Of a stretch of DNA of 64,000 nt, positions 27,778-36,959 are shown in pieces. The DNA comes from Streptomyces smyrnaeus (GTDB taxonomy: Bacteria > Actinomycetota > Actinomycetes > Streptomycetales > Streptomycetaceae): the NCBI RefSeq assembly GCF_017676345.1, contig NZ_JAFFZM010000002.1:496001-560000 (forward strand). The letters are read 5' to 3'. A model generated the notes under the pieces. That model saw only the letters and a list, made by a program, of their open reading frames with translations. It did no database searches and was not told the DNA's origin. The translations under genes and the position numbers were made by a program. Numbering within the stretch: position 1 is the stretch's first letter; each line of letters starts with the position of its first letter.

Positions 27778-27886
27778 GGGGGTGTTGCGTGCTGTGCGCT
27801 CTTCCGTAACGTCCTCAACTGGCAACGGTGAATATGCCGTTCGCCGCCGTGGGGGAGCCTCGATTCGGGAGAGGACGGCACCGGCA

Positions 27887-28237
27887 ATGAGCTGGGTAAC
27901 AGACTGGAGCGCGCAGGCTGCCTGCCGCTCCACGGATCCGGACGAACTGTTTGTGCAGGGCGCCGCGCAGAACCGCGCGAAGGCCGTGTGCACGGGCTGC
28001 CCGGTCCGCACGGAATGTCTCGCCGACGCTCTGGACAACCGCGTGGAGTTCGGAGTGTGGGGAGGAATGACCGAGCGTGAGCGGAGAGCCTTGCTGCGCC
28101 GCCGCCCGACGGTCACCTCCTGGCGACGCCTGTTGGAGACGGCGCGCTCGGAGTACGAGCGCAGCACCGGAGTGGTGCTGCCGGTCGATGTGGAGCTCGA
28201 GGCGGACGAGCACGAACGGTACGCCGCGGTGGGCTGA
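27887..28237 (+). CDS. wblA: WhiB-family regulator WblA
   Basis: 116 residues. The four cluster cysteines are C13, C35, C38 and C44 (ACRST, AVCTGCPVRTEC), followed by the GVWGG turn at 56-60 and the basic segment TERERRALLRRRP. WhiB-like proteins carry an O2/NO-sensitive [4Fe-4S] cluster and act with the principal sigma factor. WblA is a pleiotropic repressor of antibiotic production and a promoter of sporulation in streptomycetes. The identification rests on the SAQAACRSTDPDELFVQGAA sequence and on the neighbours (penicillin-binding protein and the ArsA-like ATPase pair). The leader is long. Confidence 0.95.
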   Translation: MSWVTDWSAQAACRSTDPDELFVQGAAQNRAKAVCTGCPVRTECLADALDNRVEFGVWGGMTERERRALLRRRPTVTSWRRLLETARSEYERSTGVVLPVDVELEADEHERYAAVG

Positions 28238-28244
28238 CCATCTG

Positions 28245-28337
28245 GCGGAACGGTACTGCGGTACGCCGAAGGGTGTTGCGGTACGCCGAGCGGTGCTGCG
28301 GTACGCCGAACGGTACTGCGGTAGGTGGAGCCGTACC
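28245..28337. repeat. 20-bp tandem repeat array downstream of wblA
   Basis: Three full units of GCGGTACGCCGA plus eight variable bases occupy 28258-28277, 28278-28297 and 28298-28317, with partial units on both sides (28245-28257 and 28318-28337). The unit resembles the last codons of wblA (GAACGGTACGCC). It lies between convergent genes. 28338-28525 has no further feature I can support. Confidence 0.8.
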
Positions 28338-28525
28338 GCGCATGCGGAGCGGTACCGCGGGAACGGAGGCGCCACGCCGGGGCCTGGCCTGACGGCCTCG
28401 GGCTCCTGTGGCCGGCGGCCGGGCTGCCGTCTCATGCGCCGCGTAGGTGCTGCCGTGTGCCCGGGCGGCCCGGCGGACGAGTGCGACCCGGCGGACGAGT
28501 GCGGTCCGGGCGGCGCAGTGCGCGG

Positions 28526-30034
28526 TCAGTCCGTGCCTGTGGAGGCACGGCGGTGCTGGTCGGCGAGCCGCCCGCCGATGGTGCGCAGGCTGTCCAGATC
28601 GTGTACGTCACCGGGCAGCGCGGCCACCTGGGCCAGCGGCACGTCCGGGTGCAGCGCCGTGAAGCGGTCACGGGTGCGCCGCTCGCGCGCCAGCAGCCGC
28701 ATGCGGTCGGCGTGCAACCGCAGCAGCCCCGCAGCCAGCACGGCGACGTCTTCGTCGTCGCCGGTGGCATCCGGAGCGGACGCGCGGTCGGCCGCCGACC
28801 GCGCGTCAGGGATCGTTCGCTCTGTCGTCTCGGTCGTCTCGTTCCCCCCAAGTGTGGTGACGGACCGGGCTGGACCGGGACTCTCGGAGGCGGGGGAGCC
28901 GTCCTCGGGATCCGCTGGACCGGCCGATGGAGCGTCGCGATGCAGAATCTTCCCCCGCCGGCGATCCACAATGCCGCCTTCTTCAAGATTTTCGGCCGCC
29001 GCGACGGCCCGCTCGGCGCTCAGTCCCGCCGCGTCGCTGTCGTGCACCCGGTTGAGCACCAGCCCGGCCAACGGCATCCGGTCCGCGGCCAGCCGTTCCA
29101 CGAAATAGGCGGCCTCGCGCAGGGCGTCCCGTTCCGGCGCCGCGACGACGAGGAAGGCGGTGCCGGGGGCCTGCAGCAGCCGGTAGGTCGCGTCCGCGCG
29201 GGTGCGGAAGCCGCCGAACATGGTGTCCATGGCGGCCACGAAGGTCTGCACGTCCCGCAGCAGGCCCGCACCCAGCAGCTTGTTGAGGGCGCCGGTGAAG
29301 AGGGAGAGCCCGGCCATGCCGAGGTTCACCACCTTCATTCCGGCTCGGCCGCCGACCCGGGCCGGCGCCATCATCAGCTTGATGAACTTCCCGTCCAGGA
29401 ACGAGCCGAGGCGCTTGGGCGCGTCCAGGAAGTCCAGTGCGGAACGGGAGGGCGGGGTGTCCACGACGATCAGGTCCCACTCGTCCCCGGCGCGCAGTTG
29501 GCCGAGTTTCTCCATCGCCATGTACTCCTGCGTACCGGCGAACCCGGTGGAGAGCGACTGGTAGAACGGGTTCTCCAGGATCGCCTTGGCGCGGTCGGGG
29601 TCGGCGTGCGTCTCGACGATCTCGTCGAACGTGCGCTTCATGTCGAGCATCATGGCGTGCAGTTCGCCGCCTGCCGCCTTGTCGATGCCGGGGACCTCGC
29701 GCGGGGTGTTGTCCAGTTCGGACAGGCCCATGGACTGTGCGAGCCGCCGTGCGGGGTCGATGGTCAGTACGACGGTCCGGCGGCCGCGCTCGGCGGCGCG
29801 TACGCCCAGGGCCGCGGCCGTGGTGGTCTTGCCGACGCCTCCGGAGCCGCAGCAGACGACGATCCGTGTCGTCGGGTCGTCCAGCAGAGGGTCGATCTCC
29901 AGCGCTTCGGCGTCCAACACGTCCGAGCTCGGTACGTCGGCGCTCGGTGCGTCGGTGTCCGGTGCGCCGGTGTCCGGAGTGTCGGCGTCCGAAACGTCGG
30001 CGTCCAGCGCTTCGGCGTCCAGCGGCGTGGCCAT
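28526..30034 (-). CDS. ArsA/GET3-like ATPase, second of pair
   Basis: About 502 residues. Walker A of the deviant ArsA type (CCGSGGVGKTTTAAALG), switch DPARRLAQSMG, and DLIVVDTPPSRSALDFLDAP are present. Annotated in streptomycetes as an ion-transporting or anion-transporting ATPase, but these soluble proteins have no metal-binding cysteines; the real cargo is unknown. The first ~40 residues are an acidic repeat (DADVSDADTPDTGAPD type). ATG 30034 has a strong AAGGAGAG at 8 nt. An alternative GTG at 30175 overlaps the stop of the upstream gene (GTGA) and would add 47 basic, Pro-rich residues. A C-terminal tail has an insertion rich in Thr/Glu. Confidence 0.85.
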   Translation of the reverse strand: MATPLDAEALDADVSDADTPDTGAPDTDAPSADVPSSDVLDAEALEIDPLLDDPTTRIVVCCGSGGVGKTTTAAALGVRAAERGRRTVVLTIDPARRLAQSMGLSELDNTPREVPGIDKAAGGELHAMMLDMKRTFDEIVETHADPDRAKAILENPFYQSLSTGFAGTQEYMAMEKLGQLRAGDEWDLIVVDTPPSRSALDFLDAPKRLGSFLDGKFIKLMMAPARVGGRAGMKVVNLGMAGLSLFTGALNKLLGAGLLRDVQTFVAAMDTMFGGFRTRADATYRLLQAPGTAFLVVAAPERDALREAAYFVERLAADRMPLAGLVLNRVHDSDAAGLSAERAVAAAENLEEGGIVDRRRGKILHRDAPSAGPADPEDGSPASESPGPARSVTTLGGNETTETTERTIPDARSAADRASAPDATGDDEDVAVLAAGLLRLHADRMRLLARERRTRDRFTALHPDVPLAQVAALPGDVHDLDSLRTIGGRLADQHRRASTGTD

Positions 30035-30171
30035 GGATGCCTCTCCTTCCCCGAAGGTCGCGGGTGGCACGGGCGTCTGCTGCGCCTTGGGAGTTCGCGG
30101 TGTCTCGGCGGTCCGCGGTGGCCGCGGTGGCTTGGAGGGCCGCTTCCGCGGGGTCTGCGCGGGGTCTGGGC

Positions 30172-31170
30172 TCACGGGCGCGCGCCGTCCGTCCCGGACG
30201 TCAGCCATTGGCCGCGCAGCTCGCGGGCGAGCCCGTACAGGCCCGCGAGCTCGACGCCCTCGCTGAGCAGGCCGAGTTCCCGTACCGGCAGCCCCTGCGC
30301 GGACAGCTCCGCGCGCAGTCCGCGCTCCAGCTCCACCCGCTCGGCGTGCTCCCTGCCCTGCTCCAGCAGTGGGGCTACGAGACGTTCGGCACGTCCTCCA
30401 CGGCGCGCGCCCCCGAGCCCGGCGCGTGCGAAGGCGCGCGCTATCTCGTCCGTGCGCTCCTGAGCCGACAGCAGCTGCTCCTCGCCCGGCAGCTGGGGGC
30501 GCACCATGTTGACCACGACGGAGGTGGCGGGCAGCCCCGTGGCCCGTAGCTCGGCGATGCCGTCGACCGTCTCCTGGACCGGCATCTCCTCCAGCAGCGT
30601 CACCAGGTGCACTGCCGTCTCCGGCGACTTGAGGAGGCGCATGACGGCCTGCGCCTGGTTGTGCACGGGGCCCACCTTGGCGAGCCCCGCCACCTCCTCG
30701 TTGACGCCGAGGAAGCGCGCGATGCGGCCGGTGGGCGGCGCGTCCATCACCACGGCGTCGTAGACGGGCCGCTGCTGCTTGTCCCTGCGGCGCACCGCCT
30801 CGCACGCCTTACCGGTCAGCAGTACGTCCCGCAGGCCGGGCGCGATGGTGGTCGCGAAGTCGATGGCCCCCAGTCGTTTGAGGGCGCGGCCGGCGCTGCC
30901 GAGCTTGTAGAACATCTGGAGGTAGTCCAGCAGCGCCCGCTCGGCGTCGATGGCCAGTGCGTACACCTCGCCGTTGCCGTGGGAGACGGCGATCTTCCGC
31001 TCCTCGTACGGCAGCGGCTCCGTCTCGAAGAGTTGTGCGACGCCCTGGCGGCCCTCCACCTCGACGAGCAGCGTCCGTCGGCCGCCGTGTGCCAGGGCCA
31101 GCGCGAGTGCGGCGGCGACCGTGGTCTTACCGGTCCCGCCCTTGCCGGTCACTACGTGAAGCCTGCTCAC
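30172..31170 (-). CDS. ArsA/GET3-like ATPase, first of pair
   Basis: About 332 residues starting at GTG 31170 directly before the P-loop (SRLHVVTGKGGTGKTTVAAA). DAVVMDAPPTGRIARFLGVN is the switch region. Paralogue of the next gene; together they may form a heterodimer as GET3-type proteins are dimeric. No metal-binding motif. It is the first gene of the pair, ending within the next start region. In streptomycetes this pair sits next to wblA, so a regulatory link is possible but unproven. Confidence 0.87.
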   Translation of the reverse strand: MSRLHVVTGKGGTGKTTVAAALALALAHGGRRTLLVEVEGRQGVAQLFETEPLPYEERKIAVSHGNGEVYALAIDAERALLDYLQMFYKLGSAGRALKRLGAIDFATTIAPGLRDVLLTGKACEAVRRRDKQQRPVYDAVVMDAPPTGRIARFLGVNEEVAGLAKVGPVHNQAQAVMRLLKSPETAVHLVTLLEEMPVQETVDGIAELRATGLPATSVVVNMVRPQLPGEEQLLSAQERTDEIARAFARAGLGGARRGGRAERLVAPLLEQGREHAERVELERGLRAELSAQGLPVRELGLLSEGVELAGLYGLARELRGQWLTSGTDGARP

Positions 31171-31281
31171 GGCTGGGAGCCTAATTCGTTGCCCGGGGCT
31201 CCGGCGAGACCGGTCGTCGTCGGCCGTCCGCCCGGTGCTCGCGGCGGCTCCGCGCGCGGCTGTGTTCGTTAGGGTCTCCCC

Positions 31282-31443
31282 ATGACGAAGTGGGAATACG
31301 CAACCGTGCCGCTCCTTGTGCACGCGACCAAGCAGATCCTCGACACCTGGGGCGAGGACGGCTGGGAACTGGTCCAGGTCGTACCCGGGCCGAACAACCC
31401 CGAACAGCTGGTGGCCTACCTGAAGCGGGAGAAGCAGGCGTGA
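31282..31443 (+). CDS. Small DUF4177-like protein
   Basis: 53 residues: MTKWEYATVPLLVHATKQIL then LDTWGEDGWELVQVVPG, with the GWELV motif typical of DUF4177. Too short for many gene callers. Its stop codon is overlapped by the GTG of the next gene (GTGA), so the two are coupled. Function unknown. Confidence 0.88.
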   Translation: MTKWEYATVPLLVHATKQILDTWGEDGWELVQVVPGPNNPEQLVAYLKREKQA

Positions 31444-31904
31444 GCGCGGTCGAGGACAAGCTCGCCCAGCTCGGACTGGCCCTGCCCGAGACCGCCACCC
31501 CTGCCGGGGCGTACGTACCGGCGGTGCAGACCGGCCGGTACGTGTACACCGCGGGCCAGGTTCCGCTGGTGAACGGCACCCTTCCGACCAGCGGCAAGGT
31601 CGGCGCGGAGGTCACCCCCGAGGAGGCGAAGGACCTGGCGCGGACGGCGGCGCTGAACGCACTGGCCGCCGTCAAGTCCGTGGCCGGGGACCTCGACCGG
31701 ATCGCACGCGTCGTCAAGGTCACCGGTTTCGTCGCCTCCGCACCGGACTTCACCGGCCAGCCCGGCGTCATCAACGGTGCCAGCGAGCTGCTGGGCGAGG
31801 TGCTGGGCGCCGCCGGCAAGCACGCCCGCAGCGCGGTGGGCGTCGCGGTGCTGCCGCTGGACGCGCCGGTCGAGGTCGAGATGCAGGTCGAGCTCACCGA
31901 CTGA
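31440..31904 (+). CDS. RidA family (YjgF/YER057c/UK114) protein
   Basis: 154 residues. GRYVYTAGQVPLVNG, AALNALAAVKSVAGDLDRIA, VVKVTGFVASAPDFTGQP and HARSAVGVAVLPLDAPVEVE are RidA family features; the usual substrate-binding Arg is seen at ARSAVGV. RidA proteins hydrolyse reactive enamine/imine intermediates; this longer subgroup is less well characterised. GTG start overlaps the DUF4177 stop. Confidence 0.9.
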   Translation: MSAVEDKLAQLGLALPETATPAGAYVPAVQTGRYVYTAGQVPLVNGTLPTSGKVGAEVTPEEAKDLARTAALNALAAVKSVAGDLDRIARVVKVTGFVASAPDFTGQPGVINGASELLGEVLGAAGKHARSAVGVAVLPLDAPVEVEMQVELTD

Positions 31905-31972
31905 GCCGGCCCGCCGGACTCGATGGAGGGGGACTCCTGCTTGCCCGCCGCGAACTCTTCGGCCGTAGGTGC

Positions 31973-32014
31973 TCAGCCACGGCCGGGATGAGTTCAGCCA
32001 CGGCCGGGATGAGT
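31973..32014. repeat. Perfect 21-bp tandem duplication
   Basis: Two identical 21-bp copies, each starting TCAGCCACGGCCGGG, lie directly head to tail between the RidA and NUDIX genes. A perfect copy suggests recent duplication. It is followed immediately by a long hairpin. Confidence 0.85.
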
Positions 32015-32016
32015 GA

Positions 32017-32059
32017 CGGTACCGGGCACCACCGGCTGAGGTGGGTGTGCCCGGTACCG
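32017..32059 (+). terminator. Long hairpin after the RidA gene
   Basis: A 13-bp perfect stem CGGTACCGGGCAC / GTGCCCGGTACCG encloses a further CACC/GGTG pair. It is the likely terminator of the DUF4177-RidA transcript. No U-tract follows; instead short CCGGTTGTCAG-type repeats run to 32107. Confidence 0.75.
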
Positions 32060-32160
32060 CCGGTCGGCCGGTTGTCAGCCGGTCAGCCGGTTGTCAGGTG
32101 GTTGTCAGCTGGGCAGGAGTGCCTCTCGAACATCGGGACGGTGAGCCGTAGCATCCGGCC

Positions 32161-33042
32161 ATGTCGTCCTCGTCGTCCGAACCGCCCGCCGGGAACGGTC
32201 AGTGGTACCCGTCCGAGTGGCCCGAGCGCATCCGCGCCCTGGCCGCGGGCGAGCTGACCCCGGTGACGCCGCGCAGAGCCGCCACCGTGATGCTCCTGCG
32301 GGACTCCCCCGAGGGTCCCGCCGTCCATATGCTGCGCCGCCGTGCCTCCATGGCGTTCGCGGGCGGTGCGTACGCGTATCCGGGCGGCTCCGTCGACCCA
32401 CGGGACGCCCGCGCCGTCGACGCCGCCGGACCGGCGGCCATCTGGTGGGCCGAGCGGCTGGGCACCGACGAGGCCACGGCACGGGCGATCGTGTGCGCGG
32501 CCGTCCGGGAGACCTTCGAGGAGTCCGGCGTCCTGCTGGCCGGCTCCGACCCGCGCACCGTGGTCGCCGACACCACCGGTGAGGACTGGGAGGCGGACCG
32601 CGCCGCACTGGTCGCCCGCGAGCTGTCCTTCGCCGACTTCCTCGACCGCAGAGGGCTCGTCCTGCGCGACGATCTGCTGGGGGCCTGGGCCCGCTGGATC
32701 ACGCCGGAGTTCGAGGCCCGGCGCTACGACACGTACTTCTTCGTCGCCGCCCTCCCGGAGGGCCAGCGCACCCGCAACGCCTCCACCGAGGCCGACCGCA
32801 CCGTCTGGGTGCGTCCCGAGGACGCCGCGGCGGGCTACGACCGGGGAGAACTGCTGATGATGCCTCCCACCATCTCCACCTTGCGCCAGCTGACGCCGTA
32901 CGGGACCGCCGCGGAGGCGCTCGCCGCCGCCGCAGAGCGCGACATGGCGCCCGTACTGGCGCGGGCCCGCTTGGCAGACGGTGAGATCGTGCTCAGCTGG
33001 CCAGGACACGACGAGTTCACCAAGAGGATCGATCCCGCATGA
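32161..33042 (+). CDS. NUDIX hydrolase
   Basis: 293 residues. The NUDIX-like region reads GGAYAYPGGSVDPRD with the box AVRETFEESGVLLAG (REx2ExG.. consensus in modified spacing), so a NUDIX fold with an inserted segment. The substrate class cannot be told; the C-terminal part GELLMMPPTISTLRQL is typical of a streptomycete subgroup. ATGA overlap with the MBL gene downstream means they are co-translated. Confidence 0.87.
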   Translation: MSSSSSEPPAGNGQWYPSEWPERIRALAAGELTPVTPRRAATVMLLRDSPEGPAVHMLRRRASMAFAGGAYAYPGGSVDPRDARAVDAAGPAAIWWAERLGTDEATARAIVCAAVRETFEESGVLLAGSDPRTVVADTTGEDWEADRAALVARELSFADFLDRRGLVLRDDLLGAWARWITPEFEARRYDTYFFVAALPEGQRTRNASTEADRTVWVRPEDAAAGYDRGELLMMPPTISTLRQLTPYGTAAEALAAAAERDMAPVLARARLADGEIVLSWPGHDEFTKRIDPA

Positions 33043-33869
33043 CCGACGCCGCAGCACTTCCGGGCCGACCGCGAGGCGGCGCCATCGACGGCCAGGCCTC
33101 CCCCCGCGCCTACTGCGTGCTGGCGCCCAACCCGTCCCCCATGACGCTGGACGGCACCAACACCTGGATCGTCGCCGAGCCCGGTTCCGACCGCGCCGTC
33201 GTCATCGACCCCGGTCCGCTGGACGAAGCACACCTGCGCAACGTCATCGCCACCGCCGAACGGCAGGGCAGACGGGTCGCACTCACCCTGCTCACCCACG
33301 GCCACCCGGACCACGCCGAGGGCGCCGCACGCTTCGCCGAGCTGACGGGCTCACCGGTCCGCGCCCTGGACCCGGCACTGCGACTGGGCGACGAGGGGCT
33401 CGGTGCCGGGGACGTCATCACCACGGGCGGCCTGGAACTGCGCGTCGTCCGCACGCCAGGGCACACCGCCGACTCGCTCTCCTTCCACCTGCCCGCCGAC
33501 GCCGCCGTGCTCACCGGCGACACGGTGCTGGGGCGCGGCACCACGGTCGTCGCCCACCCGGACGGCAGGCTCGGCGACTATCTCGACTCCCTGCGCTCGC
33601 TGCGCTCCCTGACCGTGGACGACGGCGTCACCCGCGTACTGCCCGGCCATGGGCCCGTGCTCGACGACGCACCGGGCGCGATCGAGTACTACCTGGCCCA
33701 CCGCGCGAAACGGCTCGCCCAGGTGGAGACGGCTGTCGAACAGGGGCACCGGACGGCGGCCGACGTGGTGGCCCACGTCTACGCGGACGTGGACAGATCG
33801 CTGTGGCCCGCAGCCGAGCTGTCGGTACGGGCGCAGCTGGACTATCTGGTCGAGCACGGACTGGTGTGA
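33039..33869 (+). CDS. Metallo-beta-lactamase fold hydrolase
   Basis: 276 residues. HGHPDHAEG gives the zinc-binding HxHxDH signature, GHTADSLSFHLP the third metal ligand, LTGDTVLGRGTT the bridging Asp and LPGHGPVLDD the last His. The C-terminal helix bundle (YYLAHRAKRLAQVETAVEQG) matches the LACTB2-like subgroup, which in animals is an endoribonuclease; the bacterial role is open. Overlaps the NUDIX gene and is convergent with crp. Confidence 0.9.
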   Translation: MTDAAALPGRPRGGAIDGQASPRAYCVLAPNPSPMTLDGTNTWIVAEPGSDRAVVIDPGPLDEAHLRNVIATAERQGRRVALTLLTHGHPDHAEGAARFAELTGSPVRALDPALRLGDEGLGAGDVITTGGLELRVVRTPGHTADSLSFHLPADAAVLTGDTVLGRGTTVVAHPDGRLGDYLDSLRSLRSLTVDDGVTRVLPGHGPVLDDAPGAIEYYLAHRAKRLAQVETAVEQGHRTAADVVAHVYADVDRSLWPAAELSVRAQLDYLVEHGLV

Positions 33870-33897
33870 GCTGCCCGTGGCGCTGGGCCGGCTGTGC

Positions 33898-34572
33898 TCA
33901 GCGCGAGCGCTTCGCCAGTCGCTCGATGTCCAGCAGGATCACCGCGCGGGCCTCCAGCCGCAGCCAGCCGCGCCCGGCGAAGTCGGCCAGCGCCTTGTTC
34001 ACCGTCTCGCGGGAGGCGCCCACCAGCTGGGCAAGCTCCTCCTGGGTCAGGTCGTGGACGACGTGGATGCCCTCCTCGGACTGCACGCCGAAGCGGCGCG
34101 ACAGATCCAGCAGCTGCTTGGCCACGCGGCCGGGCACGTCGGAGAAGACCAGGTCGGACATGGAGTCGTTGGTACGGCGCAGCCGCCGGGCGATGGCCCG
34201 CAGCAGTGCCGAGGCCACCTCGGGACGGGCGTTCAGCCAGGGCTGCAGGTCGCCGTGGCCCAGCCCCAGCAGCCTGACCTCGGTCAGCGCCGAGGCCGTC
34301 GCGGTACGCGGGCCCGGGTCGAACAGGGACAGCTCCCCGATCAGCTCACCGGGACCGAGCACCGCGAGCATGTTCTCCCGGCCGTCCGGGGAAGTGCGGT
34401 GCAGCTTCACCTTGCCTTCGGTCACCACATAGAGGCGGTCACCCGGGTCACCCTCGTGGAAGAGGGCCTCGCCGCGAGCAAGCGTCGTCTCCGTCATGGA
34501 GGCGCGCAGCTCAGCGGCCTGCTCCTCATCGAGCGCCGCGAAGAGCGGGGCGCGCCGCAGAACGTCGTCCAC
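33898..34572 (-). CDS. crp: Crp/Fnr family transcriptional regulator (cAMP receptor protein)
   Basis: 224 residues. The cyclic-nucleotide domain contains [21 protein letters not shown] with the Glu and Arg of the cAMP pocket ([15 protein letters not shown]). The helix-turn-helix is [20 protein letters not shown]. Streptomyces Crp binds cAMP, is needed for spore germination and affects many antibiotic clusters. GTG 34572 is chosen: AAGGAGAG lies 6 nt upstream, and this start matches the length of the known protein; a longer in-frame start (34650) lacks such support. Divergent from nth. Confidence 0.95.
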   Translation of the reverse strand: MDDVLRRAPLFAALDEEQAAELRASMTETTLARGEALFHEGDPGDRLYVVTEGKVKLHRTSPDGRENMLAVLGPGELIGELSLFDPGPRTATASALTEVRLLGLGHGDLQPWLNARPEVASALLRAIARRLRRTNDSMSDLVFSDVPGRVAKQLLDLSRRFGVQSEEGIHVVHDLTQEELAQLVGASRETVNKALADFAGRGWLRLEARAVILLDIERLAKRSR

Positions 34573-34641
34573 GAGTTCTCTCCTTGTCGACCTGCCCATG
34601 GGGTCCGTGGAACCCATGATGCCGGACGGTGAAACCATGCG

Positions 34642-34664
34642 ATCAGTCACAGCAATCAGTCACA
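34642..34664 (-). promoter_or_regulatory. Direct repeat in the crp-nth divergent region
   Basis: ATCAGTCACA occurs at 34642-34651 and again at 34655-34664, 13 bp apart, 70-90 bp upstream of the crp start. On the crp strand each reads TGTGACTGAT, beginning with the TGTGA half of a CRP site, but no TCACA at the right spacing is seen. It may be an autoregulatory or other operator. Confidence 0.35.
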
Positions 34665-34813
34665 AGTTTGACGCACGCATGCTGTGCCTCCCAACGCGGG
34701 GCGCGCTAGGGCCCTGGATCCACCGCGTGTGCCACGAATGTCGGTGGCCCCCCTTACGCTGGCCGAGTGTCCAATACCCCGGGAAGCGCACGGACAGAGA
34801 GGGGGCTGGGCGG

Positions 34814-35941
34814 GTGACGGCAACAGAGGATTCTGCTGTGAGCGAACACGAGGCGGAGGCGGCCGAGGCGCCGGCGAAGGCGACTGCCAAGAAGGCCCCG
34901 GCCAAGAAGGCGGCCGCCAAGAAGACGGCCACGAAGAAGGCGGCCACCGCCAAGAAGGCTCCGGCGAAGAAGACCGCCACCGCCAAGAAGGCCCTGGCCA
35001 AGAAGAGCCCCGCGAAGAAGGCTCCGACCAAGAAGGCCCCCGCTGCCGGGACGGCGGCTGCCAAGAAGGCCCCGGCCAAGAAGGCGGCGTCCGGGAGCAG
35101 GCCCGAGTCGCAGGCGTCGAAGGCGAAGCGCGCCGCGCAACTGAACGAGGCGCTGGCAGAGGTCTACTACTACGCGCACCCCGAGCTGGATTTCGAGAAC
35201 CCGTTCGAGCTCCTGGTGGCCACCGTCCTCTCCGCGCAGACCACCGACCTGCGCGTCAACCAGACGACGCCCGCCCTCTTCGCCGCGTACCCCACTCCCG
35301 AGGACATGGCGGCGGCCAACCCGGAGGAGCTGGAGGAGCTGATCCGTCCCACCGGCTTCTTCCGCTCCAAGGCGAAGTCACTGCTGGGCCTCTCGGCGGC
35401 GCTGCGGGACGACCACGGCGGCAAGGTCCCCGGCTCGATAGACGAGCTGGTGAAGCTGCCCGGCGTGGGCCGTAAGACGGCCTTCGTGGTGCTCGGCAAC
35501 GCCTTCGGCGTTCCGGGGCTCACTGTCGACACCCACTTCGGCCGACTGGTGCGCCGCTGGAAGCTCACCGAGCAGACGGACGCCGTGAAGGTCGAGCAGG
35601 AGATCGACGACCTGCTGCCGGAGAGCGAGTGGACGATGTTCTCGCACCGCACGATCTTCCACGGCCGCCGCATCTGTCACTCACGTAAGCCCGCCTGCGG
35701 CGCCTGTCCGATTGCGGAGCTGTGCCCCTCCTACGGCGAGGGCGAGACGGACCCGGAGAAGGCGAAGAAGCTGCTCAAATACGAAATGGGCGGTCAGCCC
35801 GGGCAGCGTCTCAAGCCCCCGGCCAACTACCCGGGCACCCCCGCCCCACCATTGCCCTCGCGCGACCCGGGCGCCGAGTCGCCGACGACCGGGCCCGGAT
35901 CCGGGTCCGGGTCCGACGCCGCTGCCGGAGCGGCCCGGTGA
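34814..35941 (+). CDS. nth: Endonuclease III with an N-terminal Lys/Ala histone-like tail
   Basis: 375 residues from GTG 34814 (GTG 34838 is an alternative). The first ~100 residues are a tail of 12 KK units in AKKAPAKK / AKKTATKK contexts, like the tails of histone H1 and of streptomycete HupS. The rest is a DNA glycosylase/AP lyase: [13 protein letters not shown], helix-hairpin-helix [14 protein letters not shown] with catalytic K221, D239 in TVDTHFGR, and the [4Fe-4S] loop [17 protein letters not shown] (C-x6-C-x2-C-x5-C). It removes oxidised pyrimidines. A Pro/Gly-rich C-terminal tail follows. The stop overlaps the next gene (GTGA). Confidence 0.93.
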   Translation: MTATEDSAVSEHEAEAAEAPAKATAKKAPAKKAAAKKTATKKAATAKKAPAKKTATAKKALAKKSPAKKAPTKKAPAAGTAAAKKAPAKKAASGSRPESQASKAKRAAQLNEALAEVYYYAHPELDFENPFELLVATVLSAQTTDLRVNQTTPALFAAYPTPEDMAAANPEELEELIRPTGFFRSKAKSLLGLSAALRDDHGGKVPGSIDELVKLPGVGRKTAFVVLGNAFGVPGLTVDTHFGRLVRRWKLTEQTDAVKVEQEIDDLLPESEWTMFSHRTIFHGRRICHSRKPACGACPIAELCPSYGEGETDPEKAKKLLKYEMGGQPGQRLKPPANYPGTPAPPLPSRDPGAESPTTGPGSGSGSDAAAGAAR

Positions 35942-36741
35942 CGGGTGCCGGCCAGTCCTCGGACCAGGCGGCGGATCGCACGGCACCGGAGACGGCGGAC
36001 CGTCGTACGGCCGACCGCGGGGCGGACGGCTGGGCTGCGGACGGCTGGGCGGTGGGCCGCCGCGCGGCCTCGGTGTCGACAGAGGTCAGCGGCCGGGGCC
36101 TGCCGCAGTGGCTGGCCCCCGTGCGGGACGCGGTGGAGACCGTCGAGGCGAGCCAGCTCAGCCGGTACCTGCCGCCGCCCGACGGCGGAGGGCGGCCCTC
36201 CGCCGTGCTGGTGCTCTTCGGGGAGGGCTCGCACGGTCCCGAGCTGCTGCTGATCGAGCGCGCCTCCAGCCTGCGCTCGCATGCCGGACAGCCCTCGTTC
36301 CCCGGCGGGGCCCTCGACCCGGAGGACGGTGATCCGCAGGGGGACGGCAGGCTGCGGGCCGCGCTGCGCGAGGCCGAGGAGGAGACGGGGCTCGACCCCT
36401 CGGGCGTTCAGATCTTCGGCGTACTGCCCAGCCTCTACATCCCGATCAGCGGCTTCGTCGTCACGCCGGTGCTCGGCTGGTGGCGCCGTCCCACGCCGGT
36501 GGCGCCGGTCGACCCGGCGGAGACGGCCCGCGTCTTCACCGTCCCGGTCTCGGACCTGACGGACCCGGCCAACCGCGCCATGGCCGTGCACCCGGCCGGG
36601 CACGTGGGGCCCGCCTTCATGGTCGGCTCCGCGCTGGTGTGGGGGTTCACGGCCGGGCTGATCGACCGGATCCTGCACTACGCCGGGTGGGAGCGCCCCT
36701 GGGACCGGGACCGCCGAGTCCCGCTCGACTGGCACGCTTGA
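35938..36741 (+). CDS. NUDIX CoA pyrophosphatase-like protein
   Basis: 267 residues. [18 protein letters not shown] and [14 protein letters not shown] form the NUDIX box (Gx5Ex7REx2EExG type), and the upstream [16 protein letters not shown] is the LLxxRxxxLRxHxGQ pattern of the CoA-pyrophosphatase subgroup (PROSITE UPF0035). It would cleave CoA to phosphopantetheine and 3',5'-ADP. The first ~40 residues are an Ala/Asp/Arg-rich low-complexity leader ([20 protein letters not shown]). GTG start is translationally coupled to nth. Confidence 0.85.
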   Translation: MTGAGQSSDQAADRTAPETADRRTADRGADGWAADGWAVGRRAASVSTEVSGRGLPQWLAPVRDAVETVEASQLSRYLPPPDGGGRPSAVLVLFGEGSHGPELLLIERASSLRSHAGQPSFPGGALDPEDGDPQGDGRLRAALREAEEETGLDPSGVQIFGVLPSLYIPISGFVVTPVLGWWRRPTPVAPVDPAETARVFTVPVSDLTDPANRAMAVHPAGHVGPAFMVGSALVWGFTAGLIDRILHYAGWERPWDRDRRVPLDWHA

Positions 36742-36959
36742 TCCTCGTATCAGTGGCACGCGTGACCGTCGCACCCGCGCGCACATGAGACGGTGTCTCT
36801 TCCGCTCTCCTGGACGGCCTCGCACGGGCGCCGCCGGGGCAAAGCGCGTGGGCGGCTCCCGCACGGGCGCTGCCCGGATCCGGCGCGGACCGCGCGCGGG
36901 GCACTGGCGAAGAGCGTTGGAAAGGACTGCCGAGATGGACCCGAGGCGAGGCTGATTCG

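Noticed and set aside
28245..28337. CRISPR array
   Set aside because: The units are contiguous 20-bp tandem repeats without unique spacers and no cas genes are near.
34573..34650. Longer N-terminus for Crp (start at 34650)
   Set aside because: GTG 34572 has an AAGGAGAG site at 6 nt; the extension has no such site and is not part of the known protein.
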